DNA of 35,775 nt from Promethearchaeota archaeon (GCA_019058515.1 JAHPYY010000042.1:1-35775), one strand, 5' to 3'. Shown: positions 17,301-25,325, numbered from the stretch's first letter. Notes: a model not told the origin generated them from the sequence alone. Program-made: numbers and translations.

Positions 17301-18119
17301 TTAGTCATATATAGCAGGATCCTCAACGACGCGGAAATCTTCGTTTAAACTATCTAATAGTTTCATGTCTTCCTCTAAAATCTTAAAATCAAAAACATTT
17401 ACATTCTCGATAATATGTTTTCTATTCCCCGATTTAGGAATTTGAATAATGTCGTGTTGTAATCCCCATCGTATTAGAATCTGTGCTGGTGTTTTGTTGT
17501 ATTTTATTCCAATGAGTTTAAGAGTGGCATTATCTAATTTGCGTCCTCTGGTTAAAGGACAATACGCTTCAAGGTAAATTCCTTTATTCATACAGTATTC
17601 TAACAACTCTTTCTGGTAAAGGAACGGTGAAAATTCTACCTGATTAACTACAGGAGTAAAGTCAAAATGCTCGAAATGTTCATCTAAGTGCCGAATAGTG
17701 TAATTTGAAACGCCAATCGCACGCGCTTTGCCACTTTCGTAAATCTTTTCTAATACCTTCCAGGTGTTAATTCTTGATTCAGTAATCGGCCAATGGATTA
17801 AATACAAATCTATATACTCAACATCTAACACTCTTAAACTCCTATCAAATGCAGATTGAGCATTCTCCATGTCTGTTTGCCAAACTTTAGTAGTAAGAAA
17901 AATCTCCTCTCTAGGAACTCCACTATCCTTTATAGCTCTCCCTATCTCTCGTTCGTTTTCATAAATTGTTGCTGTATCAATCAATCGATAATCATTTTCC
18001 AAAGCCCCCAACACAGCATCGTACGCACTTTTTCCTTCTAATAGCCAAGTTCCTAATCCAAATATCGGAATTTGTATATTATTATTTAATTTTATTGTAG
18101 AATGAATAGTTAAAGCCAT
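17301..18119 (-). CDS. Aldo/keto reductase
   Basis: This is a 272-aa NAD(P)H-dependent reductase of the AKR superfamily (AKR5-like, prokaryotic 2,5-diketo-gluconate reductase group). The catalytic tetrad is complete: D48, Y53, K78 and H109, in RLIDTATIYENE, TTKVW and YLIHWP. The cofactor-binding segments IPKSGNRKHIIENVNVFDF and GIYLEAYCPLTRG are at the usual places. It should reduce aldehydes or ketoses in the cytosol; the substrate is unknown. It has an ATG start with a TTGATATATTAAAC box about 30 bases upstream, and stands alone. Confidence 0.93.
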   Translation of the reverse strand: MALTIHSTIKLNNNIQIPIFGLGTWLLEGKSAYDAVLGALENDYRLIDTATIYENEREIGRAIKDSGVPREEIFLTTKVWQTDMENAQSAFDRSLRVLDVEYIDLYLIHWPITESRINTWKVLEKIYESGKARAIGVSNYTIRHLDEHFEHFDFTPVVNQVEFSPFLYQKELLEYCMNKGIYLEAYCPLTRGRKLDNATLKLIGIKYNKTPAQILIRWGLQHDIIQIPKSGNRKHIIENVNVFDFKILEEDMKLLDSLNEDFRVVEDPAIYD

Positions 18120-18247
18120 TTTTTCATCTCAATTTGTGTTTAATATATCAATCAAATGATAATATTTGAAGTTTCTAGTTATGGATTTTAATTATAAGAG
18201 TTAAGATTATTAAGAAAAGGTAATGGATTTCGATTGAGTTTAGAAAT

Positions 18248-18256
18248 AAAAAAAAA
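18248..18256 (-). terminator. Oligo-T terminator after the six-helix membrane protein
   Basis: Nine T (minus strand) lie 12 bases after the stop codon of the gene ending at 18269, in a generally T-rich stretch. Confidence 0.4.
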
Positions 18257-18268
18257 GAAATTTTTGTT

Positions 18269-18916
18269 TTAAATTACCGTTGTGTTTAAAATCAAAGGTA
18301 AAACCACTGCAAATATAATGATAAGCACTAAATCTATTACTGCCATGATGCCAATAAACATTGCCTGTTTTTTTCGCTCCCAATAGTAAGCGTAAGCCGA
18401 TACGATGAAAAACGGGATGTAAACGAAAATAAAGACGGTTAACGCGTTCCACCACCAATATACCCACACAAACGCAGGGGTCATAACGAGAAAGATTTCG
18501 ATTATTGACGCCAGAGCCGCATTGCCAATACCTATTCCTAGTTTTTTGGGAATTCCGAATATCTTCTCGTCTGGGTCGTCCGGAAGAAGTTTACTTTGCG
18601 CTAATCCCGCGATTGCAAACATTAAGTTAAGTTCAATTGCTAACCCTATGAGGATTAAAAACGAAGTGCCCGTAGGTACGGTCCAAAGAGCGTGTCCCGA
18701 AAAAAATTGAATCATACCGTTTATAATTTCCACGAACCAATGTATGACATATAGAGTCAAGGCGCTTGCGATACCATTCCAATTTTTATTCTTCACTTCG
18801 CTGAAGTAGATATAAAGCACTAAAACTAACATAAAAATGACTAAGAAGTGGAAATCGTCTCCAACACGCAAAATCGAGAGCGCCTGTTGAGTGGTTTGAG
18901 GATTATTTAATGTCAT
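18269..18916 (-). CDS. Six-helix membrane protein, function unknown
   Basis: The protein is 215 aa. Hydrophobic helices lie at about 22-38, 49-69, 84-106, 126-154, 157-179 and 187-210. A soluble loop KLLPDDPDEKIFGIPKK lies between helices 3 and 4. The membrane parts hold His and Glu residues (DDFHFL, HWFVEIING, AIELN, IIEIF) that could bind a metal, haem or ions. I do not recognise a family. Single gene, ATG start, with an oligo-T terminator. Confidence 0.62.
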   Translation of the reverse strand: MTLNNPQTTQQALSILRVGDDFHFLVIFMLVLVLYIYFSEVKNKNWNGIASALTLYVIHWFVEIINGMIQFFSGHALWTVPTGTSFLILIGLAIELNLMFAIAGLAQSKLLPDDPDEKIFGIPKKLGIGIGNAALASIIEIFLVMTPAFVWVYWWWNALTVFIFVYIPFFIVSAYAYYWERKKQAMFIGIMAVIDLVLIIIFAVVLPLILNTTVI

Positions 18917-19157
18917 GATTTTTCTAATTTAGTTTGAGATTTTAATGTTAATTAGAATTTCAACCTAAGAAAATTAAAAGCTTTTGATTCTTTAATATCT
19001 TGAGCAAAATTTCAGGCATAAAATAAGAAAGTTAAATTAACTTTTTTACTCGTTTAGCTAAATCAGCAAACTTAAAAATCATTTCTCTCCTCTTATTTTT
19101 TTTGAGTAATTAAATGAAGATTAATAAATATCTCAAATTTTAAACTAAAGGCAAATA

Positions 19158-19997
19158 ATGAGATTATATAATAATCCAGAAAAAGAGGAAAGAGAATCTG
19201 GCAAATGTCATCAAATTAAACCTTATAACGAGTTTAAGAATAGATCTGATAATCAAATGAAAAAAAGATCAGTCTGCAAAAAATGTGAAATTAAAATGGA
19301 AGCCAATCGTCTACAAATGAAGAGTTAGATTCATAAAATTCATGCAATTAAAATTATAACTAAAGATTAAAACAGATGTCAAATTTGTCATGAAATTGGA
19401 ATTGAGAATCTCCCTATGTTAGATTTTCATCATCTTGATCCAAAATTATCAACAATTTCAGCAAGAGAAAAGGGTTTTTGGCGAAGTGTTCGATATAAAC
19501 CTTTGAAAGATATCGTGAAAGAATTGGTAAATCAAAATGTGGCTGTTTTGTGTAGAAATTGTCATGCAAGCTTGAATGCTACTTTCTTCAAAGGACATAT
19601 TTCAATAATTCAAAATTTTAATACCCCAGAAGATATACCTCCAAATTTATTTAACAAAAAATATGTTAGAAATGAAATAAAAGCACACATAAGGAAAAAA
19701 ATAATTTTGCTTGAAATTTGGGATGGAAAATGTAATTGTTGTGGATTCTCAATAAATAATTGTGAAATAAAGAATTTACCCACTCTTGAAACACATCACC
19801 CAAATCCTAAACGAAGATCTTTTAATAACTTCCATAAATTATGCTTCTACACTCAAAATATTAATAAAATAAAGGATATTGTAGTTAAAGATAATTGTAT
19901 TTGTTTATGTAGTAATTGTCATGTATTAGAGCAAGCTACATTTTTTAACGAACATAAAGATGAAATTTTCAAGAGATATGCAGAAGAATTTAATTAA
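19158..19997 (+). pseudogene. HNH/zinc-finger endonuclease-like gene with two in-frame stops
   Basis: One continuous frame encodes a recognisable protein, broken by TAG at 19326 and TAA at 19368. The first part (MRLYNNPEKEERESGKCHQIKPYNEF) matches the N-terminal zinc-finger of phage/endonuclease-VII-like HNH proteins (CxKCxxIKPxxEF...CKKCE), but the first Cys is Ser. After the stops come two HNH-like modules: CQICHE, LDFHHLDP, CRNCHA and then CNCCGF, LETHHPNP, CLCSNCH. The remaining ORF from ATG 19416 lacks the first CxxC of module 1, so it is unlikely to be functional as a nuclease. The A-rich codon use differs from its neighbours. It is probably a decayed mobile or selfish nuclease next to tRNA-Pro. 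Confidence 0.72.
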
Positions 19998-20017
19998 TAT
20001 TGCAAATTTGATATGAA

Positions 20018-20180
20018 TGGGAGAGGAGGGAATCCCAATTTGCTCGAAATGAGCATTTTTATTGAACCCTCGGCCACTCGGCTTCTGTTTTTTCTGCTTT
20101 AGGCAGAGAAAACCCCAGCCGATTCAACCTAGTAGGTTAGATACCAGCCAATGTATCATACCAAGCTAGACCACCCTCCC
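20018..20180 (-). tRNA. tRNA-Pro(GGG) with three introns
   Basis: On the minus strand, acceptor GGGAGGG pairs with CTCTCCC and the discriminator is A. The D arm carries AGCTTGGTA. Removing three inserts gives a 74-base tRNA with anticodon stem CTCGG/CCGAG, loop CTGGGGG (anticodon GGG, 20116-20114), variable loop TGGCC, perfect T stem GAGGG/CCCTC and T loop TTCAATT. The inserts are about 30 bases in the anticodon stem at 27/28 (20152-20123, hairpin AACCT...AGGTT), 30 bases at the canonical 37/38 site (20112-20083, hairpin TCTGC...GCAGA), and 29 bases in the T loop at about 59/60 (20060-20032, hairpin TGCTC...GAGCA). Each can form a bulge-helix-bulge-like fold. Boundaries may shift by one or two bases. 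Confidence 0.88.
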
Positions 20181-20323
20181 ATCTAAAATAAGAAAGAGTG
20201 TGTAACAAATAATACAGAGAGATAATTAAAATTTATTTATAATGGATTAAAATATACAAACATTAATTTTAAATTACCTTCACGGTTTTAAAACTTAACA
20301 AATAAAAAGAACAGATAAATTTA

Positions 20324-20617
20324 ATGCGATCTCGGAAACCTTTCCTCGTTTTTTGGCCCCAATACTTCGATCTTAAACGCAGTCGAAGCGAGGGACGAAG
20401 AATTGCTAAAAAATTTGCGTTAGAAAAAGTAAACGCCCAAGACCTCGCTAAAGCCGCAAAAAATTTAGGTTACAAAGTCCAATTAGAACCAACTTACAAG
20501 TATCCGAGGACTTGGTGGGAATCTCAAGGCAGAGTAGTAGTGGATGCGAAGGGAAAGAAAAAAACCAAAGTGTTGTTAGAGCTCGCAAAAGAATTAAGAA
20601 AAAGCCGTTCAAAATAG
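20324..20617 (+). CDS. srp19: Signal recognition particle protein SRP19
   Basis: The protein is 97 aa, basic and cytosolic. It binds 7S RNA helices 6 and 8 and promotes loading of SRP54. The family signature is clear: FWPQYFDLKRSRSEGRRIAKKFALEKV near the N-terminus, then YPRTWWESQGRVVVD and a Lys/Arg-rich end LAKELRKSRSK. The length is typical for archaea. It has an ATG start and lies 34 bases upstream of hypA on the same strand, so the two may be co-transcribed. Confidence 0.95.
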   Translation: MRSRKPFLVFWPQYFDLKRSRSEGRRIAKKFALEKVNAQDLAKAAKNLGYKVQLEPTYKYPRTWWESQGRVVVDAKGKKKTKVLLELAKELRKSRSK

Positions 20618-20640
20618 CGTTACTCTGTTTTTTCGTCCTA

Positions 20641-20646
20641 GGTGAG
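20641..20646 (+). promoter_or_regulatory. Strong SD site of hypA that marks an ATA start
   Basis: GGTGAG matches the archaeal anti-SD (UCACC) and lies five bases before ATA at 20652. With the TAA at 20649-20651, it fixes where translation of hypA must begin. Confidence 0.7.
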
Positions 20647-20651
20647 CGTAA

Positions 20652-21023
20652 ATACACGAATTTGCTTTTGCATATAACATTTTTAAAGTTGCTGAAGAAA
20701 CTGCCGTTAAGTATGGAGCAAAAAAAATAACAGAAGTGTTTTTAGAAATAGGCGAGCTTACTTTAATCGTGCCCCAGTTGTTAAGGCAATCGTTTAAGAT
20801 GGCAACTGCAGGTTCTATAGCTGAGGGGGCAGTATTACGCATAGAAATAGTACCTGGCAAAATTAAATGTAGAGAATGTCATAAAGAGTCTACGGTAACG
20901 CTTTCTGAGGAAGCTCAACTTACTGGGTTACAGTTGTTTCAATGCAAACACTGTGAAAGCAAAAATACAGAGATTATAGACGGAAAAAAAGCTAATGTAA
21001 AGCAAATAAAAATCCAAGAATAA
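20652..21023 (+). CDS. hypA: Hydrogenase nickel-incorporation protein HypA (ATA start)
   Basis: HypA (123 aa) delivers nickel to [NiFe]-hydrogenase large subunits together with HypB. The N-terminus reads (M)HEFAFAYNIFKVAEETAVKYG; Met1-His2-Glu3 is invariant because the N-terminal amine and His2 bind nickel. Those codons are ATA CAC GAA, directly after an in-frame TAA, so ATA must be the initiator. LEIGELT, SIAEGAVLRIEIVPG and the zinc site KCREC...QCKHC follow as expected. Starting at the ATG 28 codons inside would lose the nickel site. No hydrogenase gene is in the window. It lies just downstream of srp19. Confidence 0.92.
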   Translation: MHEFAFAYNIFKVAEETAVKYGAKKITEVFLEIGELTLIVPQLLRQSFKMATAGSIAEGAVLRIEIVPGKIKCRECHKESTVTLSEEAQLTGLQLFQCKHCESKNTEIIDGKKANVKQIKIQE

Positions 21024-21044
21024 AATTCGAGAGTCTACTGAAAT

Positions 21045-21786
21045 TTGGAGTTAACACCAAGTTTTAAAATACTATGGGAAGGGAAATTTCCATTAGATTG
21101 TATTAATTGGAATAAAAAAGAATTCAAAGAATTTCAACTCTCTTCTAGATATGTTTCTGAAATTAAGGAAAATTGGGATAATCACATCATCGAAAATCCA
21201 AACGATTATGATGGTAATTTATTATTTCTAGATAGTTTTCATTTTGACAATAATCGTCTATATTTAAATGCTAGTTTTATTAAATTTTCTACTGTAATAT
21301 ACATTACATGGTAAAAAATAAGATCCAAGTAAAAAAAGGAATAGGTATGCTTGGTACTCAAAATTTAATTTCCTCTCCAAATAAAAAATACATTTTAACA
21401 GGCGAACGTTCCTTATCGCAATCGTATTTTCCAGGAGCACTTACTGTACCTGGAGGGATGCTTGAATTTAATGATTTAAATATTCCTCAAAAGAAGCTCT
21501 TACATGTGAGATGTATGAGGAAGTTCGTGTACCACTTAGAACAGAAGTATATTTTGATGCAATTTTGGGTGGATGGAACGGAGTATCTGTAACCTCTCTA
21601 ATATCAACGCAAATTAGCGATTCACATAATTTTGACCCTAATGAGACTATTCATGCTGAGAGGGATGAGTGGAAAAATAATTTATGGTGGTTATCGACAA
21701 TCAAAATAAAATCAACTCCAATTAATCTGTTGTTAGATGGTTTGATCTATTATAGAACAAAACTAGTTGATTCTGAGTTTAAATAA
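21045..21786 (+). pseudogene. Nudix-hydrolase gene broken by two frameshifts
   Basis: Three overlapping pieces in three frames form one protein. Piece 1 (21045-21314) reads ELTPSFKILWEGKF...FIKFSTVIYIT. Piece 2 (from about 21308) reads KKGIGMLGTQNLISS, GERSLSQSYFPG and LTVPGGMLEF. Piece 3 (from about 21485 to 21786) reads SKEALTCEMYEEVRVPL...ERDEWKNNLWWL. The order and spacing match a Nudix protein of about 245 aa in which GGMLE...EMYEEV is the Nudix box. Switches occur near 21305 and 21485. The Arg of the REUxEE motif is Cys, which supports real decay rather than sequencing error alone. It lies 21 bases after hypA and converges on the eS8 gene. Confidence 0.75.
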
Positions 21787-21808
21787 AATAGCAATATCTA
21801 ATAAAATA

Positions 21809-22186
21809 TTAAACTACAATTCCGTTTAAGAGTCCGTGCTGACCGGGACGGCTTGTAATCTTTACTTTACCCAGTTCGGTTTCGACTATAGCACCTCTAG
21901 TCAAAACATGTCTTCTGTTCAAGTCAATCGAAGCGGAATTGCTTTCAAACCTTAAGATCTTAACTTTCTGGGTTTTATTAGTTGTAGGATCTGTAACATT
22001 TACGAAATTTGAAGCGAATAACTTGGTTTTATGGTTTCCACCCATAACTCTCTGTTGCTTCTTTTTTTCTTTACCGATCTTGGTCTCGATTGCTGGGCGT
22101 TCCAATTCTCTCTTTCGTTTTTTACGGAAATATCTGTACTTTTTACCTGTGTACTTTCTTTTAGACCTTGTTTGACTTCGTGCCAT
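21809..22186 (-). CDS. rps8e: Ribosomal protein eS8 (S8e)
   Basis: The 125-aa small-subunit protein is shared by archaea and eukaryotes. The basic N-terminus ARSQTRSKRKYTGKKYRYFRKKRKREL, the NHKTKLF segment, the TQKVKILRFESNSASIDLNRRHVLTRGAIVET core and the C-terminal TSRPGQHGLLNGIVV are typical. I start it at ATG 22186 (MARSQTRS), the family-like start; two further in-frame ATGs lie up to three codons upstream. It is transcribed opposite to srp19-hypA. Confidence 0.95.
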   Translation of the reverse strand: MARSQTRSKRKYTGKKYRYFRKKRKRELERPAIETKIGKEKKKQQRVMGGNHKTKLFASNFVNVTDPTTNKTQKVKILRFESNSASIDLNRRHVLTRGAIVETELGKVKITSRPGQHGLLNGIVV

Positions 22187-22348
22187 TACCATCAACTGTG
22201 TTTTTATGAGGTATTTAATACGGAATATCTTTAAAATTTTATTATATTGCCTCGCAAATTAACGATTAATGAAATATTAAAGAAAAATAAATATATCAAG
22301 TATTATTTTCTAACTCATAATACAAATTCCATTATTATTTGAGTCAAT

Positions 22349-22987
22349 ATGATCGAAAATAACAATTATATGGGCTTAGACCAAGACCAGATCGCAAGGA
22401 TTATAAAGTCGAGTACCACGACAGTAGGATTGTTGGTAAACGACGGAGTAATAATTGGTACTGAGTCACAAGCAACTGCAGGCTATACTGTAGCCACTAA
22501 AACCGCTCAAAAACTATTTGAAATAAATAAATACACAGCAGCCACTATAAGCGGGGGCGTAGCAGACGCACAATATGTTATAGGTCAACTCAAAGCGATC
22601 TCGCGCTTAAAACAAGTGGAAGAAGATAAAGTTCCAGAACCCAAATACATTGCCACTATTACGAGAAACATCTTGTTTTCGGGGAGGTCCTACTTTCTCG
22701 CACTTATGATAGTCGGAGGATATTCTCTCAAGGAAGAAAAAGGCGTATTGTATGGAATAGATTTGCTAGGAACCTTTTACGAGGAGGAGAGCTATTTATC
22801 CTACGGTTCAGGGTCACCGTTTTCTCTAGGGGTTCTCGAAGCGGATTGGAAGCCTAATATGACTAAAGAGCAAGGTATCGATTTAATAAAAACCGCTATT
22901 ACTAGTTCTAAAGAAAGAGATTCTGCCTCTGGATATCACATTCAGATATGCTACATTAATAAGGATGGTTTTACCCAAATCCAATAA
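22349..22987 (+). CDS. psmB: Proteasome beta subunit
   Basis: The protein is 212 aa. A propeptide of about 22 residues ends in ...IIKSS, then TTTVGLLVND begins the mature protein, so Thr23 would be the N-terminal nucleophile. The supporting residues Glu17 and Lys33 (mature numbering) fall at E39 and K55, and the GSGSPF loop matches the conserved Gly-Ser-Gly. The residue before the cleavage is Ser rather than the usual Gly. Beta subunits form the inner rings of the 20S proteasome, with alpha subunits outside (not in this window). It converges with the JAMM gene, nine bases apart. Confidence 0.93.
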   Translation: MIENNNYMGLDQDQIARIIKSSTTTVGLLVNDGVIIGTESQATAGYTVATKTAQKLFEINKYTAATISGGVADAQYVIGQLKAISRLKQVEEDKVPEPKYIATITRNILFSGRSYFLALMIVGGYSLKEEKGVLYGIDLLGTFYEEESYLSYGSGSPFSLGVLEADWKPNMTKEQGIDLIKTAITSSKERDSASGYHIQICYINKDGFTQIQ

Positions 22988-22996
22988 AGTTAATTC

Positions 22997-23518
22997 TTAG
23001 TCAACAATGTTTAACTCTATTTGCAGAAATTCTCCGTTAAAATAGAGGAATGCATTTATATTATAATTACTCGCATCCATTATCGTCCATATTTGGTTTT
23101 TGAAAGCTTTACTAACGAACGGTTGCTCTGAACTACTAAAATCATCTAAGAACTTCATATTCGACTTATCTATGGAACTTGGATGAGACCCAGAAGGGTG
23201 TGAGTGAAATATACTAATTATTCGAATGTTTTTTTCTAAGTTCAAAGCATAGCGTTGGCTCAAAACTGCTTCGTGTAGTTTTTCGATGTTTTCTATATAG
23301 AACGCCACTCCAGACTCCTTATCTGACTCAATGCAACTAAAATTTCTGGCTGTAAATTGAATTATATAGTCATTTAGCCTCGATTGTTTCTCAATCTGTT
23401 TTACTGACCCAAATATTAAACCGCAAGCCTCGTTTGGATAGGCATTTATAACGCATTGTTTTAACATCGAAAATATACTTTCAGTGATTACCAGTAAAAT
23501 ATCTTTTTCGAATCTCAT
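22997..23518 (-). CDS. JAMM/MPN-domain metalloprotease-like protein
   Basis: The protein is 173 aa and consists of a single MPN domain. The JAMM residues are E30 (NEACGLIFG), H105 and H107 (FHSHPSG), S114 and D117 (SSID). This is the zinc site of Rpn11/AMSH-type isopeptidases and of archaeal and bacterial Mov34 homologues, which remove ubiquitin-like or sulfur-carrier proteins. The stretch between the second His and the Asp has nine residues instead of the usual ten, so one residue is missing, although Ser-x-x-Asp is kept. It follows the DUF4443 gene by 18 bases on the same strand. Possible substrates are SAMP/ubiquitin-like tags, which would fit the proteasome gene beside it. Confidence 0.88.
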   Translation of the reverse strand: MRFEKDILLVITESIFSMLKQCVINAYPNEACGLIFGSVKQIEKQSRLNDYIIQFTARNFSCIESDKESGVAFYIENIEKLHEAVLSQRYALNLEKNIRIISIFHSHPSGSHPSSIDKSNMKFLDDFSSSEQPFVSKAFKNQIWTIMDASNYNINAFLYFNGEFLQIELNIVD

Positions 23519-23536
23519 AGCTAATCTTTTTCGTTA

Positions 23537-24238
23537 TTAAATTAAGGTTAAAGCCGCGTTCAAAGCAGATAAACGCGCTATTTGGATGTTTTTACCTAGT
23601 CCAATTATTACTACATCGTTTTTCTCTAACTCCTGGTTTTCTAACTTTATGAGTTTTTCAAAGTAAGTCTCAATTTTGCGTTCTACTTGAAAATGAATTG
23701 TATTATCTGTTGATTGCGTTTCGTCCGGAAATTTGAATCTTTTTCCGTCATACAATAAGCAGGTTGCTCCAACTCCACTGATCATAATTGCTGCGTCTCG
23801 TTGTTTAATTCCATTATCTATTTCTTGACCTTTTTGCTTCACCAAACAAAAGAACGGAAAAATATTATTTACATCAATTAAAATATCTTTTAGAAGGTTA
23901 ATATCCGCTTGCTTGATAATTGGGATTATGGTTTTTATTTTTTCTAGAAATTCATTGCCTTTCTTAGTTAAAATATGCCCCCTCCTTTTAGCAATACTTT
24001 TACTTTTTCCATTATGTTCTGTTGACAAGGAAATGAACTCTATTTTCTCTCTTAAACTCTTAACCAGAGATCTTGCTGACCCCGAACCGATATTTAACTC
24101 ATTCTCGAGGCGATATCGTCCTATACCTTCTGGATTTTCAGCAAATAGATATAAGCTCAATATCACGTGCACAAGTTTAAATGAGGGTTTGATGGTAGAT
24201 GATTTGAAAATAGGGTCAAGTGTTTTAAGAAAGCTCAT
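23537..24238 (-). CDS. DUF4443-family protein with N-terminal winged helix
   Basis: The protein is 233 aa. The N-terminal winged-helix (about 22-100) reads ILSLYLFAENPEGIGRYRLENELNIGSGSARSLVKSLRE, then RGHILTKKGNEFL. The C-terminal DUF4443 region has IKQRDAAIMISGVGATCLLYDGKRFKFP near 140-170 and ends in VIIGLGKNIQIARLSALNAALTLI. This is an archaeal family of predicted transcription regulators with a possible ligand-binding tail; its function is unknown. It is followed by the JAMM gene on the same strand, so the two are probably one transcript. Confidence 0.82.
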   Translation of the reverse strand: MSFLKTLDPIFKSSTIKPSFKLVHVILSLYLFAENPEGIGRYRLENELNIGSGSARSLVKSLREKIEFISLSTEHNGKSKSIAKRRGHILTKKGNEFLEKIKTIIPIIKQADINLLKDILIDVNNIFPFFCLVKQKGQEIDNGIKQRDAAIMISGVGATCLLYDGKRFKFPDETQSTDNTIHFQVERKIETYFEKLIKLENQELEKNDVVIIGLGKNIQIARLSALNAALTLI

Positions 24239-24351
24239 CAGATAAATTCTAATAGAGTAATTACACTTTATTTAAAAGAAACTAGGTAAAAAAAAAATAT
24301 ATAGTTTAATAATTATTACTTTTCATTGCTTTATTTAAAGGGATTCCTACT

Positions 24352-24924
24352 ATGAGCGAGAATCACAATGATGACGACGGAAAGAGATTGCATGAATTCG
24401 TTCCTTTTGACTATTCTATAGCTGAGTTTGCTGAAATTAAAAAGTTTGACCAAGAAAACAAGATACAACTCATAAATAGACTCTGGCCACACGGAGGGCT
24501 TTACAAATATTCGCTAATCCTTATAAATGAGAGTAATGCTCCTATAACGGAAGTTAAAGCTAAAATTAAATACCCAAATTTCTTGGAATTTTCTCGAAGT
24601 TTTCCTCCTTCAAGAAAAATTGAATATTTTGAAGTAGATAAGAACTTTAATCAACTCAATTTTGAATTCGATGAGTTAGAAGGAGGAAAGATACATGAAA
24701 CATACTTCTTCTTTTCTCCTAACTTCAATAGTCATAAAAAAGGCGATATTTCCACTAATATCATTTTTGTTAATTACGAAGATTACATCAGAATTCTAAG
24801 TTCAGAAAATGTTGAGATAGAAGTCGATCAAGTTGCAATTGAAAAAAGGTTAATTGCTCCTTCACACTTAAAAGAGTTTTCTGAAGATCCCGATGTCGAG
24901 AAAACTATACCAGCTTTGGAATAG
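24352..24924 (+). CDS. Beta-sandwich-like cytosolic hypothetical protein
   Basis: The protein is 190 aa with no signal peptide. A predicted immunoglobulin-like beta-sandwich spans about 45-160: LYKYSLILINESNAPITEVKAKIKYPNFLEFSRSFPPS, then FDELEGGKIHETYFFFSPNF and STNIIFVNYEDYIRIL. This resembles DUF11- or adaptor-appendage-type binding modules, but I cannot name a family. The tails are acidic. A TATA-like AAAATATATAG (24294-24304) lies upstream. The gene is followed after 14 bases by a zinc-ribbon protein on the same strand, probably its partner. Confidence 0.6.
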   Translation: MSENHNDDDGKRLHEFVPFDYSIAEFAEIKKFDQENKIQLINRLWPHGGLYKYSLILINESNAPITEVKAKIKYPNFLEFSRSFPPSRKIEYFEVDKNFNQLNFEFDELEGGKIHETYFFFSPNFNSHKKGDISTNIIFVNYEDYIRILSSENVEIEVDQVAIEKRLIAPSHLKEFSEDPDVEKTIPALE

Positions 24925-24938
24925 GAATTGAAGGAGAA

Positions 24939-25325
24939 ATGGATTACAAGAGATTTTACGAAATTTTAGAGGAGATTGCAGCTTCTCAACACTACCAATT
25001 AATATTCGCAGACGAAGAAAATTACATCAGTTGGTTTTTTGGTTCAGAAATAGAATCTAAAGAAGAAGTACTTTTAATTACTCAAATTAAAGATAGGAAG
25101 CTTGAATTTATTGTAGCTTCTAAAAATTCACAGTTATTGGTTCCTATTATGATGAAACTATCAGGAGACTTGAAACGGGGGCTTTTATTGACAAATCTGA
25201 TTGGATCGGAAGATCAAATATATGAAATGGAATGCAAGGTTTGCGGTTCCGTTTTACCGTACTTTCCTAGCAAAGGGAAGGAAGTAGAGTGTGCTAGTTG
25301 TCATTCTGAATTTATAATATGGTAA
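24939..25325 (+). CDS. Small protein with C-terminal zinc ribbon
   Basis: The protein is 128 aa. An alpha/beta N-terminal domain (about 1-92: YKRFYEILEEIAASQHYQLIF..., LLITQIKDRKLEFIVASKNSQLL) is followed by a zinc ribbon CKVCG...CASCH (about 99-122). It starts at ATG, with GAAGGAGAA before it serving as an SD site nearly on top of the start. No family is recognised. Spacing to the beta-sandwich gene suggests translational coupling and a two-protein unit. Confidence 0.65.
   Translation: MDYKRFYEILEEIAASQHYQLIFADEENYISWFFGSEIESKEEVLLITQIKDRKLEFIVASKNSQLLVPIMMKLSGDLKRGLLLTNLIGSEDQIYEMECKVCGSVLPYFPSKGKEVECASCHSEFIIW

Noticed and set aside
19326..19328. The TAG in the HNH-like gene as a pyrrolysine codon
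   Set aside because: A TAA follows 42 bases later in the same frame and a zinc-ligand Cys is already lost, so decay explains it better.
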